Of a stretch of 64,000 nucleotides of DNA, positions 25,905-36,675 are shown in pieces. Position 1 is the first letter of the stretch; each line of letters starts with the position of its first letter. Under the pieces are notes generated by a model. It was not told where the DNA came from, made no database searches, and saw only the letters and a program-made list of their open reading frames with translations. The DNA comes from Caldithrix sp. (GTDB lineage Bacteria > Zhuqueibacterota > Zhuqueibacteria > Thermofontimicrobiales > Sulfurfontimicrobiaceae). The stretch is from positions 1 through 64,000 of the forward strand of contig DYKB01000033.1 in assembly GCA_020722815.1 (NCBI GenBank). Direction: 5' to 3'. Both the position numbers and the translations under genes were made by a program.

Positions 25905-27278
25905 ATGCAGAAGCATTCAGAAGATTCGAATTTCAAACGCCGGGATTTTCTTAAATTAGGTGCCGTTGCAGGAATTGGTGCTGCGTTAAGTGCTGTAAAT
26001 CAAACAGGTTGTGGACAACCCCGCGGAACAGGGGAAGCCCGGACAGCGTTTCGGGTCGCCCCGATTGAGACAGTCCGAATTGGATTTGTTGGTGTTGGTG
26101 GAATGGGATCGGCTCATGTGCAAAATTTTTTAAATATTGAAGGCGTGCAGATTAAAGCTATCTGTGATATCGTCGAAGAAAAAGTCAAACGTGCCCAACA
26201 ATGGGTTGTCGAAGCGGGACAGCCCGAACCCAAAGGGTATTCCCGTGGCGAATGGGATTTTAAACGAATGTGCGCTGAAGAAGAACTGGATCTCGTCTTT
26301 ACCGCTACCCCATGGGAATGGCATGTCCCCGTCTGTGTAGCCGCAATGGAAAACGGAAAACATGCTGCCACGGAAGTACCAGCCGCAATGACTATCGATG
26401 AATGCTGGCAATTGGTCGAAACAGCCGAAAAAACCGGAATGCACTGCGTGATGATGGAAAATTGCTGCTATGATCGGCGGGAATTGATGCGCCTGAATAT
26501 GATTCGAAAAGGGATGCTGGGAGAAATTTTACACGCCGAGGCCGGCTATCTGCATGATTTACGGGCACTTAAATTCAGTGATCAGGGGGAAGGCTTGTGG
26601 CGGATTGCCCACTCCATCAAGCGTGACGCGAATCTGTATCCCACCCACGGTCTGGGACCAGTGGCGCAATGTATGGATATCAATCGCGGCGATCAGTTTG
26701 ATTTTGTGGTATCCATGAGCAGTAATTCACGCGGTTTAAATCTATTTGCCGCTGAGCAATTTGGCGCCGATCATCCCAAAGCAACCATGAAATATGCGCT
26801 GGGCGATGTCAATACATCCCTGATTCGCACGAAAAATGGAAAAACCATCACTCTCATCCATGATTGCGATACGCCACGGCCGTACAGTCGCGTCGATTTT
26901 GTACAGGGAACCAAAGGTATTGTGACAGGCTATCCGGATCGCGTTTACATCGAGGGACGAAGCCCGGCGCATCAATGGGAACCGATTGAAAATTATTGGG
27001 AAGAATTTGATCACCCCTTGTGGAAAGCGATTGCCAGTCGGGGCGAAGGCCGCGGCCATGGTGGAATGGATTATATCGAAGATTATCGCCTGATTCAGTC
27101 GCTTCGCACCGGTACGCCGCTGGATATGGATGTGTACGATGCCGCCGCCTGGAGTGTGGTTGTTGAATTAAGCGAACGTTCCGTAGCCAATAAAAGTCGA
27201 CCAATCGATTTCCCGGATTTCACCCGTGGCAAATGGAAAACCAATCCACCGCTGGGGATTGTTACAGCAGCAGTATAA
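25905..27278 (+). CDS. GH109-like Gfo/Idh/MocA-family protein, Tat-exported
   Basis: 457 residues with AAGGAGG at the start region and a twin-arginine signal (FKRRDFLKLGAVAGIGAAL). The Rossmann fold opens with IGFVGVGGMGSAHVQNFLN. The body, with YSRGEWDFKRMC, ATPWEWHVPVC, MMENCCYDRRELM, HAEAGYLHDLR and YPTHGLGPVAQC, closely matches the glycoside hydrolase family 109 type. Enzymes of that family use tightly bound NAD to cleave alpha-N-acetylgalactosaminides by an oxidation-elimination route. It heads an operon with the GH2 beta-galactosidase 68 bp later, then the MFS transporter. The family match is strong; the exact sugar is inferred. Confidence 0.85.
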   Translation: MQKHSEDSNFKRRDFLKLGAVAGIGAALSAVNQTGCGQPRGTGEARTAFRVAPIETVRIGFVGVGGMGSAHVQNFLNIEGVQIKAICDIVEEKVKRAQQWVVEAGQPEPKGYSRGEWDFKRMCAEEELDLVFTATPWEWHVPVCVAAMENGKHAATEVPAAMTIDECWQLVETAEKTGMHCVMMENCCYDRRELMRLNMIRKGMLGEILHAEAGYLHDLRALKFSDQGEGLWRIAHSIKRDANLYPTHGLGPVAQCMDINRGDQFDFVVSMSSNSRGLNLFAAEQFGADHPKATMKYALGDVNTSLIRTKNGKTITLIHDCDTPRPYSRVDFVQGTKGIVTGYPDRVYIEGRSPAHQWEPIENYWEEFDHPLWKAIASRGEGRGHGGMDYIEDYRLIQSLRTGTPLDMDVYDAAAWSVVVELSERSVANKSRPIDFPDFTRGKWKTNPPLGIVTAAV

Positions 27279-27319
27279 TGCCTCAATCGAATACCGGTTT
27301 TATAGACGAAAATTTTTAA

Positions 27320-30526
<3,207 letters not shown>

Positions 30527-30531
30527 TTAAA

Positions 30532-30571
30532 CGATAACGCCCGGCATAATGGTGTATGCCGGGTTATTATC
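30532..30571 (+). terminator. Hairpin between lacZ and the MFS gene
   Basis: CCCGGCATA (30540-30548) pairs with TATGCCGGG (30555-30563), extended by outer CGATAA/TTATCG pairs. No T tract follows, so it may lower read-through or protect the upstream message rather than end transcription fully. Confidence 0.55.
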
Positions 30572-30630
30572 GATAAAATTTACCTGAAATGAATCGCAAA
30601 TTTCATTGATTTCGCACAAAGGAACCTAAA

Positions 30631-32028
30631 ATGACTAAAAAATTACCTAAAATCCTCAGTGAATCCAAAACAGCCCGATGGACCGCTTTGGCGATTGTTG
30701 CCTTCACTATGTTCGCTGGCTATTACCTGGCCGATGTTATGGCTCCGCTGCAGGGAATGCTGGAAAAACAGTTAAAATGGAGCAGTACCGATTATGGCTG
30801 GTATACCGGTGCGTATGGCTGGTTTAATGTATTTCTGTTCTTCCTGATTTTTGGCGGGATAATCCTGGACAAAATGGGCGTTCGGTTTACCGGCTTGACA
30901 GCCGCCATGGTAATGGTCGTTGGAACAGCCATCAAGTATTGGGCGATCACGACGCATGCACTTGATGGGGCTAACTGGACGATTCTCTTCTGGACTTTCC
31001 CCGCACAGGTCTGGCTAGCCGCCTTCGGCTATACCATTTTTGGCGTTGGAATTGAAGTGGCCGGTATTACCGTTACCAAAATAATTGTTAAATGGTTCAA
31101 AGGCCATGAACTGGCATTAGCTATGGGATTGCAACTCGCAATCGCCCGTATGGGTACCGCGCTGGCACTTTCAACCTCTTTACCTGTCGCGAAAGCCTTC
31201 AATGAGGTTTCAACACCGGTACTTATATGCCTCATTATGTTATGTATTGGCTTCCTCGCTTTCCTGGTCTATACTTTTAGTGACAAAAAACTTGATGCCT
31301 CCATAGTCGCCGTAAAAGGTGATAATGAAGTTACAACCGAAGAAGAATTCCGTATTATTGATATCTTAAGTATTATTAAAAATCGCGGCTGGTGGTATAT
31401 TACTATCCTTTGTGCACTTTTTTATTCCGCCGTATTCCCGTTCCTGAAATATGCGACCTATTTCATGGTTAATAAATTTAGTGTTGATGAAAACTGGGCG
31501 GGAATAATCCCCGGCTTATTGCCATTTGGCACAATCATTCTGACGCCGTTCTTTGGAAATCTGTATGACCGCAAAGGTAAGGGCGCGACAATCATGATTG
31601 TTGGCTCACTATTAATTATTTTGGTTCATTTATTATTTGCCGTGCCACTTTTAAATCACTGGCTCATTGCCATTTTCCTGATGATAATCCTCGGAATTGG
31701 ATTTTCGCTGGTTCCTTCCGCAATGTGGCCGTCAGTTCCCAAAATCATTCCCGAACGACAGCTTGGAACAGCTTATGCGCTTATCTTCTGGGTGCAAAAT
31801 GCCTGGGCGTTAATGTTTGTACCGGCACTTATCGGTTGGGTGCTCGATAAATACTGCGTAACTGGAACGGCTATACTGGATGGACAACCTGTTACGACTT
31901 ATAATTATACCCTGCCCATGATTCTTTTTATGCTTTTCGGAATAACAGCGTTACTTTTCGCCTTCCTGCTAAAAATTGAAGATAAAAAGAAAGGTTATGG
32001 TCTGGAATTACCCAATATCAGGAGTTAA
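30631..32028 (+). CDS. MFS transporter, probably for sugar released by the operon
   Basis: 465 residues with about twelve membrane helices and no signal peptide. The loop between helices 2 and 3 carries the MFS-type motif (GGIILDKMGVRFTG), and its counterpart lies in the second half (FFGNLYDRKGKGATI). The central cytoplasmic loop is short. Position after the two glycosidase genes suggests import of galactose, N-acetylgalactosamine or an oligosaccharide. AAGGAACC stands before the ATG. The exact substrate cannot be read from sequence. Confidence 0.85.
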   Translation: MTKKLPKILSESKTARWTALAIVAFTMFAGYYLADVMAPLQGMLEKQLKWSSTDYGWYTGAYGWFNVFLFFLIFGGIILDKMGVRFTGLTAAMVMVVGTAIKYWAITTHALDGANWTILFWTFPAQVWLAAFGYTIFGVGIEVAGITVTKIIVKWFKGHELALAMGLQLAIARMGTALALSTSLPVAKAFNEVSTPVLICLIMLCIGFLAFLVYTFSDKKLDASIVAVKGDNEVTTEEEFRIIDILSIIKNRGWWYITILCALFYSAVFPFLKYATYFMVNKFSVDENWAGIIPGLLPFGTIILTPFFGNLYDRKGKGATIMIVGSLLIILVHLLFAVPLLNHWLIAIFLMIILGIGFSLVPSAMWPSVPKIIPERQLGTAYALIFWVQNAWALMFVPALIGWVLDKYCVTGTAILDGQPVTTYNYTLPMILFMLFGITALLFAFLLKIEDKKKGYGLELPNIRS

Positions 32029-32065
32029 AATAATAAAATAATCGAAATATGAAAAAATATCTGAT

Positions 32066-33292
32066 TTAAGGCCGGCCGGGGAGTTCAGTAAAAGTGGCGA
32101 TAATCCGATTCCGATTCAATTCTTTTTTAAACGGATTCTGTAGATAATAATCCGCTAAATCCGCCACATTTCCAGCTTTTTCCTGCCGGCGTGAATTTTT
32201 GTATTTTTCGATTGCCTGTCGACGTTTTCCCTGCAGATCATAAATTTTACCGGATGTCAGTTCCCCCAGACCGAGCAGGTAACTCCCCTCTGCATAAAAA
32301 GCATGGTATTCCTCAAATAAACGCAAAGCGGCGTCATATTTTCCCTGATGATAATAAGCATACCCCCGCATAAATTTCATTTTATAAGACCACCAATCTG
32401 AACTGATTAACTTTCTTTGATGGACTACCTTTTCAAATTGATCAATATAATCCAGAAGTTTTTGCCATTGATTGACAGGCCGGGAAAATTCCAAATTAAA
32501 CAATGCATTAATCTGTGTACTCAATAAATCCAGATTTTCAGGATAGATGGTTAATAGCGATTCAGCAATCTGAATTGCAGCGGAATAATCCTTTTCAAAG
32601 TAAAGATAAGCTGAAGCTAAGGCTGAACTGGCTGGCAATGGACTATAAACACCTCTTTGAATGGCGCTTTTAAGGAAAGAGAGTCCTGCTTCCGGATCGC
32701 CCGTCGGAATGGGTAAAAGTCGCTGCAGAAAACGGACGATAGCCCCCTGATTTCCCGCCATCACATGATATAAACCAAGGCCATAATGCACATCATAAAA
32801 ATCCGGCTTAAGCTGAAGCGCAGTTTCTAAAGCATGAATCCCTTTCCAGGCATGAAAACCGGTTTTTAGCCAATTTTTTTGGCGGGCATGCATGGTTCCT
32901 AAAAATCCATGTGCACCGCCTTTATAAAAACAGGCAAATGCATCATCAGGATTTAAATTCAGGCGCTTTTCACAAATTTCCAGACATTTTTCCAGCCACT
33001 TTTGCATTTCTGTATCAAATTTTTGAACATTTTGCTGGACATTACTCTCCCGCCAACAACTGACGCCCCGATAAAAATAAGCGTCCGGATTGTTGGGCGT
33101 GGTCAGAATAAGTGAATCCAGTTTTGCTTCAACAAGACGATAATTCTCGCGAAAAATTAAATCAATTATTTTATGAATCGTTGAATTGTCATTGCTTTGT
33201 TCCTGTGATGCAACAGGAAGCAAGCGAATTATCAGAAAGAATGGAATAAGTAATACAAGTTTAATCAGAATTTGGCTTTTCACTCGAAACAT
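32066..33292 (-). CDS. Exported tetratricopeptide-repeat protein
   Basis: 408 residues. The N-terminal hydrophobic segment (LIKLVLLIPFFLIIRLLP) is a signal peptide or membrane anchor. Several TPR-like helical pairs follow (NPDAYFYRGVSCWRE, DAFACFYKGGAHGFLG, DFYDVHYGLGLYHVMAG, YHQGKYDAALRLFEEY). TPR domains bind proteins; the partner is unknown. It is the only minus-strand gene between 19 and 64 kb and faces the MFS gene end to end. No enzymatic motif is seen. Confidence 0.75.
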   Translation of the reverse strand: MFRVKSQILIKLVLLIPFFLIIRLLPVASQEQSNDNSTIHKIIDLIFRENYRLVEAKLDSLILTTPNNPDAYFYRGVSCWRESNVQQNVQKFDTEMQKWLEKCLEICEKRLNLNPDDAFACFYKGGAHGFLGTMHARQKNWLKTGFHAWKGIHALETALQLKPDFYDVHYGLGLYHVMAGNQGAIVRFLQRLLPIPTGDPEAGLSFLKSAIQRGVYSPLPASSALASAYLYFEKDYSAAIQIAESLLTIYPENLDLLSTQINALFNLEFSRPVNQWQKLLDYIDQFEKVVHQRKLISSDWWSYKMKFMRGYAYYHQGKYDAALRLFEEYHAFYAEGSYLLGLGELTSGKIYDLQGKRRQAIEKYKNSRRQEKAGNVADLADYYLQNPFKKELNRNRIIATFTELPGRP

Positions 33293-33463
33293 GACGAAAT
33301 CATTGGCTCCTGAAGTTTTTTTACATTGTCAATTCATCTTTTTAAACGGTCTACAAATATATGAATTTTTGCCTGAAAAGCAACAGATAAAAAGATATTG
33401 TATCTCCTCAATATTTATTGGTAAATGACAACGTACGATAGCTATAATGTGATAAATCTTCAG

Positions 33464-33560
33464 GCGTGATGTGTAATGCGTAAAACGTAAATTAAAATTC
33501 CGCATGATAACCCAAACAAGAGATTACGTGTCTCGCATTACGTTTTACGCTTCACTTGAA
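33464..33560. repeat. Inverted-repeat element in the 33293-34046 gap
   Basis: GCGTAAAACGTAA (33478-33490) pairs perfectly with TTACGTTTTACGC (33538-33550). Related GTGATGCGT-type sequence occurs at about 16144-16160 and, inverted, at about 25789-25802. The other parts of this 754-bp gap hold the sigma-54-type promoter at 33968 and otherwise no gene. Confidence 0.65.
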
Positions 33561-33967
33561 ATTTTTTAAATATAAAGGGCTTTAGTTTCCACCCTGATTT
33601 ATTGAGGGGGCACAAGATATCGATACACTATTTATCAATAAAATCTCCTAAATACAGGAGTGTTATTCCATTTCTGGATTAAAAAACAGATAAGTGGTTA
33701 ATTGCCGCCTGGAATTGACAACTATTATTCATTTCAACACCCCCAAATACAAAATTGAGTTATTAACAAAAAAAGCATCTATTTAATTGTAAAATATAAA
33801 ATTAACTGCAAAAGAAAAAATTAAAAATTCATTTCACTGTTGGCTATTTACCAACATTGAATGGTTATATCGCCAAAGACCAAATTTAAATAAAATTTAT
33901 TTTTAATATTCTTATCGTTTAAAAATCTAAAGGATAGCATCACAAGCAAAATTTGAATTTGCGTTAA

Positions 33968-33983
33968 TGGCATGGATGTTGCA
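33968..33983 (+). promoter_or_regulatory. Near-consensus sigma-54 promoter
   Basis: TGGCAT-GGATG-TTGCA has GG (33969-33970) and GC (33981-33982) at the exact 12-bp spacing. A start near 33994 lies about 53 bp before the receiver gene at 34047. Confidence 0.75.
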
Positions 33984-34046
33984 ATTTGGGAATCTGGTCA
34001 ATTAGTTCAAAAGTAACTATGACTCACAAAAGTAAAAGGAATTCAT

Positions 34047-34430
34047 GTGAATATGCACCAAGTTTATGCGCCAAAGATTTTACTTTTGGGGGATGAATTT
34101 TTAAACAATAAAATCCTGGCAAAAATTTTACAGGAAATGCAGTTTGATGTTTCCACGTTTCCAACGGCATCAAACGGCTATCTCAAACGAGATTTTGGCA
34201 AAGTCGATTTAATGGTTGTTGAAATCGAGGATGGAAACGGCAAAAAGGATTTTGGCTGGATCCAGCAGGTAAAACAGCAAACACCATCGACAAAAGTAAT
34301 CGTTGTGAACAGCGGAAAATCAATTGAAACGATTATTGAAGCTTTTCAGAATGGAGCGAATGATTTTTTTCGAAAACCTGTCGATGAGAAATTACTCTCG
34401 GAAAGAATTTTAGCCCTTCTGGAGACGTAA
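34047..34430 (+). CDS. Stand-alone receiver-like protein with altered phospho-acceptor
   Basis: About 127 residues from a GTG start (an ATG two codons on is possible); AAAAGGA stands six bases upstream. It is a single response-regulator-like domain: KILLLGDEFLNNKIL, then DLMVVEIEDG, where the usual phospho-acceptor Asp is replaced by Glu, then VIVVNSG and the conserved Lys in FFRKPVD. No output domain follows. A Glu at this position can mimic phosphorylation, so it may be constitutively active or not phosphorylated; that is inference. It is the first gene after a sigma-54-type promoter and is followed by a hairpin (34449-34509). Confidence 0.75.
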   Translation: MNMHQVYAPKILLLGDEFLNNKILAKILQEMQFDVSTFPTASNGYLKRDFGKVDLMVVEIEDGNGKKDFGWIQQVKQQTPSTKVIVVNSGKSIETIIEAFQNGANDFFRKPVDEKLLSERILALLET

Positions 34431-34448
34431 AATTTATAAATTGAACGT

Positions 34449-34509
34449 AACAGGTTCCGGACCCGAATAAATCACTTGCCATGTTCTTGCCCCCGGTCCG
34501 GAACCTGTT
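34449..34509 (+). terminator. Long-stem hairpin after the receiver gene
   Basis: AACAGGTTCCGGACC (34449-34463) pairs perfectly with GGTCCGGAACCTGTT (34495-34509) over a 31-base loop. Only a short T run follows, so it is a terminator or 3'-end protecting structure. Confidence 0.65.
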
Positions 34510-34599
34510 TGTTAGTTAAAATTATTTCATTAGTGGATGAGTATGGATGCATAAGGAATTGGCAGTTAGAACTCGATTAGCATAGCAGGAGAAAGCAGG

Positions 34600-34800
34600 A
34601 TGATGAATAATCTTGTGGGAGAGAGAACGGAATCTCGAAATTGTAATCTGGATTTTACTGAAAATGTAATTGGCGACTTTTTGGATATCTGCATCAGTCT
34701 GGATGAAAAAAGTTGGATGCGTTGGACTCGCGAGTTATATAAAGAAACGCTCAAAATGCGCCCACAAATCGAAATTACCAGCGATAAATCTAAATTGTAA
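34600..34800 (+). CDS. Small hypothetical protein
   Basis: 66 residues, rich in charged residues and Trp/Met, opening MMNNLVGERTESRN; no family is recognised and no signal or membrane segment is seen. Support for a real gene is positional: AGGAG at 34587-34591 is eight bases before the ATG, and a strong terminator begins 45 bp after the stop codon (34846). It follows the receiver-like gene on the same strand across a hairpin. Confidence 0.5.
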   Translation: MMNNLVGERTESRNCNLDFTENVIGDFLDICISLDEKSWMRWTRELYKETLKMRPQIEITSDKSKL

Positions 34801-34845
34801 CTCATTGTTTTTAAAACACAACTTGCACTTGCAACCTGGGATTAT

Positions 34846-34877
34846 AAGCGGCTGAATTCGTTCAGCCGCTTTTTTTA
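34846..34877 (+). terminator. Strong intrinsic terminator with TTCG loop
   Basis: AAGCGGCTGAA (34846-34856), loop TTCG, TTCAGCCGCTT (34861-34871), then a T tract. It ends the 34047-34800 region. Confidence 0.95.
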
Positions 34878-35117
34878 TTAATCAAAACCAATTAAAATAT
34901 AAAAAATAACGTCACCACATGACCGCCAGCGGATAAAAATAGTGCTCCCAATTCAAAAAAAAAATATATGCCAATTCAACACTGAAAAAAAAGAGTTTCG
35001 GTTTTTTCAATCGCTAATATCCAAATTCAATTTATTCACAAGATTTTTCTGGAAAAACCGCAAAGGCCCAAATTTTGCTAATAACTATTCAAATCAGGCA
35101 AAATCATTTTCTTATTG

Positions 35118-35253
35118 ATGAGTCTCCGCTAAAAGCGCTGTCATTCTAGGTGAAACGAAGAGTATCGTAACTAATTGAAAAATATAGATTTTTTACGCCG
35201 CTTCGCTAAGTATGGAATGACTAAAACAACCTTTTTAAAGTGGACTCGTTAAT
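35118..35253. repeat. Palindromic dispersed element, copy 1
   Basis: Imperfect inverted repeat: outer ends GAGTC...GTGGACTC, inner GTCATTCTAGGTGAAACGAAG facing CCGCTTCGCTAAGTATGGAATGA. The same pattern recurs at 45194-45323 and, in its core, at 54822-54919. It carries no gene. It lies in the 34878-35589 gap, which otherwise holds only AT-rich sequence and the uppS promoter. Confidence 0.6.
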
Positions 35254-35483
35254 GGTATTTCAACTGACATGCAAAAGGCTCTGCAAACTGATACTTTGAA
35301 TTAAATTTTTCCATTTTTAAATTCCAACATCTCGTATGGCTCACTTCTTTTTTAAGGGTATTTATGCTATTTAAAAAATTGTACTTTATTGAAAATTATC
35401 AAGATACTAAATGTTTAATTAATAAAAACTTAAAATGAAATTTGATGCTTTATTAAAGTCGTGATTCTTTGCCAAACTTTCAC

Positions 35484-35512
35484 TTGACATTTAAGGAAAT
35501 TTATCATATATT
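35484..35512 (+). promoter_or_regulatory. Sigma-70-type promoter of uppS
   Basis: TTGACA (35484-35489), exactly 17 bp, TATATT (35507-35512). The start would fall near 35519, about 70 bp before the GTG start codon at 35590. Confidence 0.75.
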
Positions 35513-35528
35513 TTGTTAATTATGTTCG

Positions 35529-35553
35529 AGGAGCGGCCTGCTCCTTTTTTTTT
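35529..35553 (+). terminator. Terminator-like hairpin in the uppS leader
   Basis: AGGAGC (35529-35534) pairs with GCTCCT (35540-35545), followed by a run of nine T (35545-35553). It begins only about ten bases after the predicted transcription start, so it may attenuate the uppS transcript. Confidence 0.65.
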
Positions 35554-35589
35554 CTATTCATGGATTATTTTAATAAGGAGATTGTAACG

Positions 35590-36360
35590 GTGAAGGATTT
35601 TGAATTGCAACAATTAAAGGGAGAAATTTTAACACACGGAAAAATTCCTCGGCATGTTGCAATTATCATGGATGGTAATGGACGTTGGGCCAGACGTCGC
35701 GGGCTTCCCAGAGTTGCAGGGCATCGTGCCGGTATTAATTCGGTACGTGAAGTTGTAACCGCCTGCAGCGAATTAGGTATCGAAGTTTTGACGCTTTACA
35801 CGTTTTCAAAAGAAAATTGGCAACGGCCGGAAGAGGAAGTGACGGCCTTAATGCGCTTACTATTAATGACGATAAAAAAAGAAGTTTATGAGTTAAATAA
35901 GAATAATGTTCGATTATCAATTATGGGCGAATTGAATGATTTACCAGCAGTGACGCGAAAAAGTTTAGTGGATTCTATTGAAATTTTAAAGAAAAATACC
36001 GGGCTCATCCTTAATTTGGCTCTAAGTTATAGTAGTCGACGTGAGATTATTTCCGCCGTCAGCTCGATCTGTCGGGATATTCAAAATCAAAATTTACGAC
36101 CAGAACAAATTGATGAACAGCTCTTTTCAAGGTATCTCTATACTGCCAATTTTCCGGATCCGGATTTGCTGATACGTACCAGTGGTGAATTGCGAATCAG
36201 TAATTTTCTTCTCTGGCAAATTGCTTATGCCGAGCTTTATATTTCAGATATTCTCTGGCCTGATTTTGGGAAGTATGAATTTTATAAAGCGATTCAGGCC
36301 TATCAACTACGCGATCGCCGCTTTGGGAAAATTACCAATCAACCAATGATGGTAAATTGA
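35590..36360 (+). CDS. uppS: Isoprenyl transferase (undecaprenyl diphosphate synthase)
   Basis: About 256 residues. The GTG start at 35590 is preferred because AAGGAG (35575-35580) lies nine bases upstream; the in-frame ATG at 35560 has no ribosome site. The catalytic Asp is about residue 28 in IIMDGNGRWARRRGLPR; TLYTFSKENWQRP and RTSGELRISNFLLWQ are family hallmarks. It condenses isopentenyl diphosphate onto farnesyl diphosphate to make the carrier lipid for peptidoglycan and LPS. The common partner cdsA does not follow; a hairpin and then tamB do. The leader has a promoter plus a terminator-like hairpin. Confidence 0.95.
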   Translation: MKDFELQQLKGEILTHGKIPRHVAIIMDGNGRWARRRGLPRVAGHRAGINSVREVVTACSELGIEVLTLYTFSKENWQRPEEEVTALMRLLLMTIKKEVYELNKNNVRLSIMGELNDLPAVTRKSLVDSIEILKKNTGLILNLALSYSSRREIISAVSSICRDIQNQNLRPEQIDEQLFSRYLYTANFPDPDLLIRTSGELRISNFLLWQIAYAELYISDILWPDFGKYEFYKAIQAYQLRDRRFGKITNQPMMVN

Positions 36361-36427
36361 ACCAAAACAAACGACAGTTGTTAATATTTTTATCGCTGCA
36401 ACTAGCGTGACAGAATAAATAGATTTT

Positions 36428-36467
36428 ACAGATTTCGCTGATTAATGAATCCGTCAGCGAAATCTGT
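36428..36467 (+). terminator. Hairpin after uppS
   Basis: ACAGATTTCGCTGA (36428-36441) pairs perfectly with TCAGCGAAATCTGT (36454-36467) but no T tract follows. The rest of the 315-bp gap to tamB shows nothing else. Confidence 0.6.
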
Positions 36468-36675
36468 ATCATCTTCAGTTTTGCTCACTTCCCTGAAGAA
36501 AAAGTAGCAGTGAATCTTCAATCATCATTCTATATTGGGCGGGACGAACCATCAGAATAGTCTGGTTCAGTATATTCAAACGCTGATTATCGGTTATTGA
36601 ATTTGAGTATGGGATAATCGCAGGTGAAGTCTCGACATGGAACCAGGTCACCTGTGGGGGGAAGTATAATAAACA

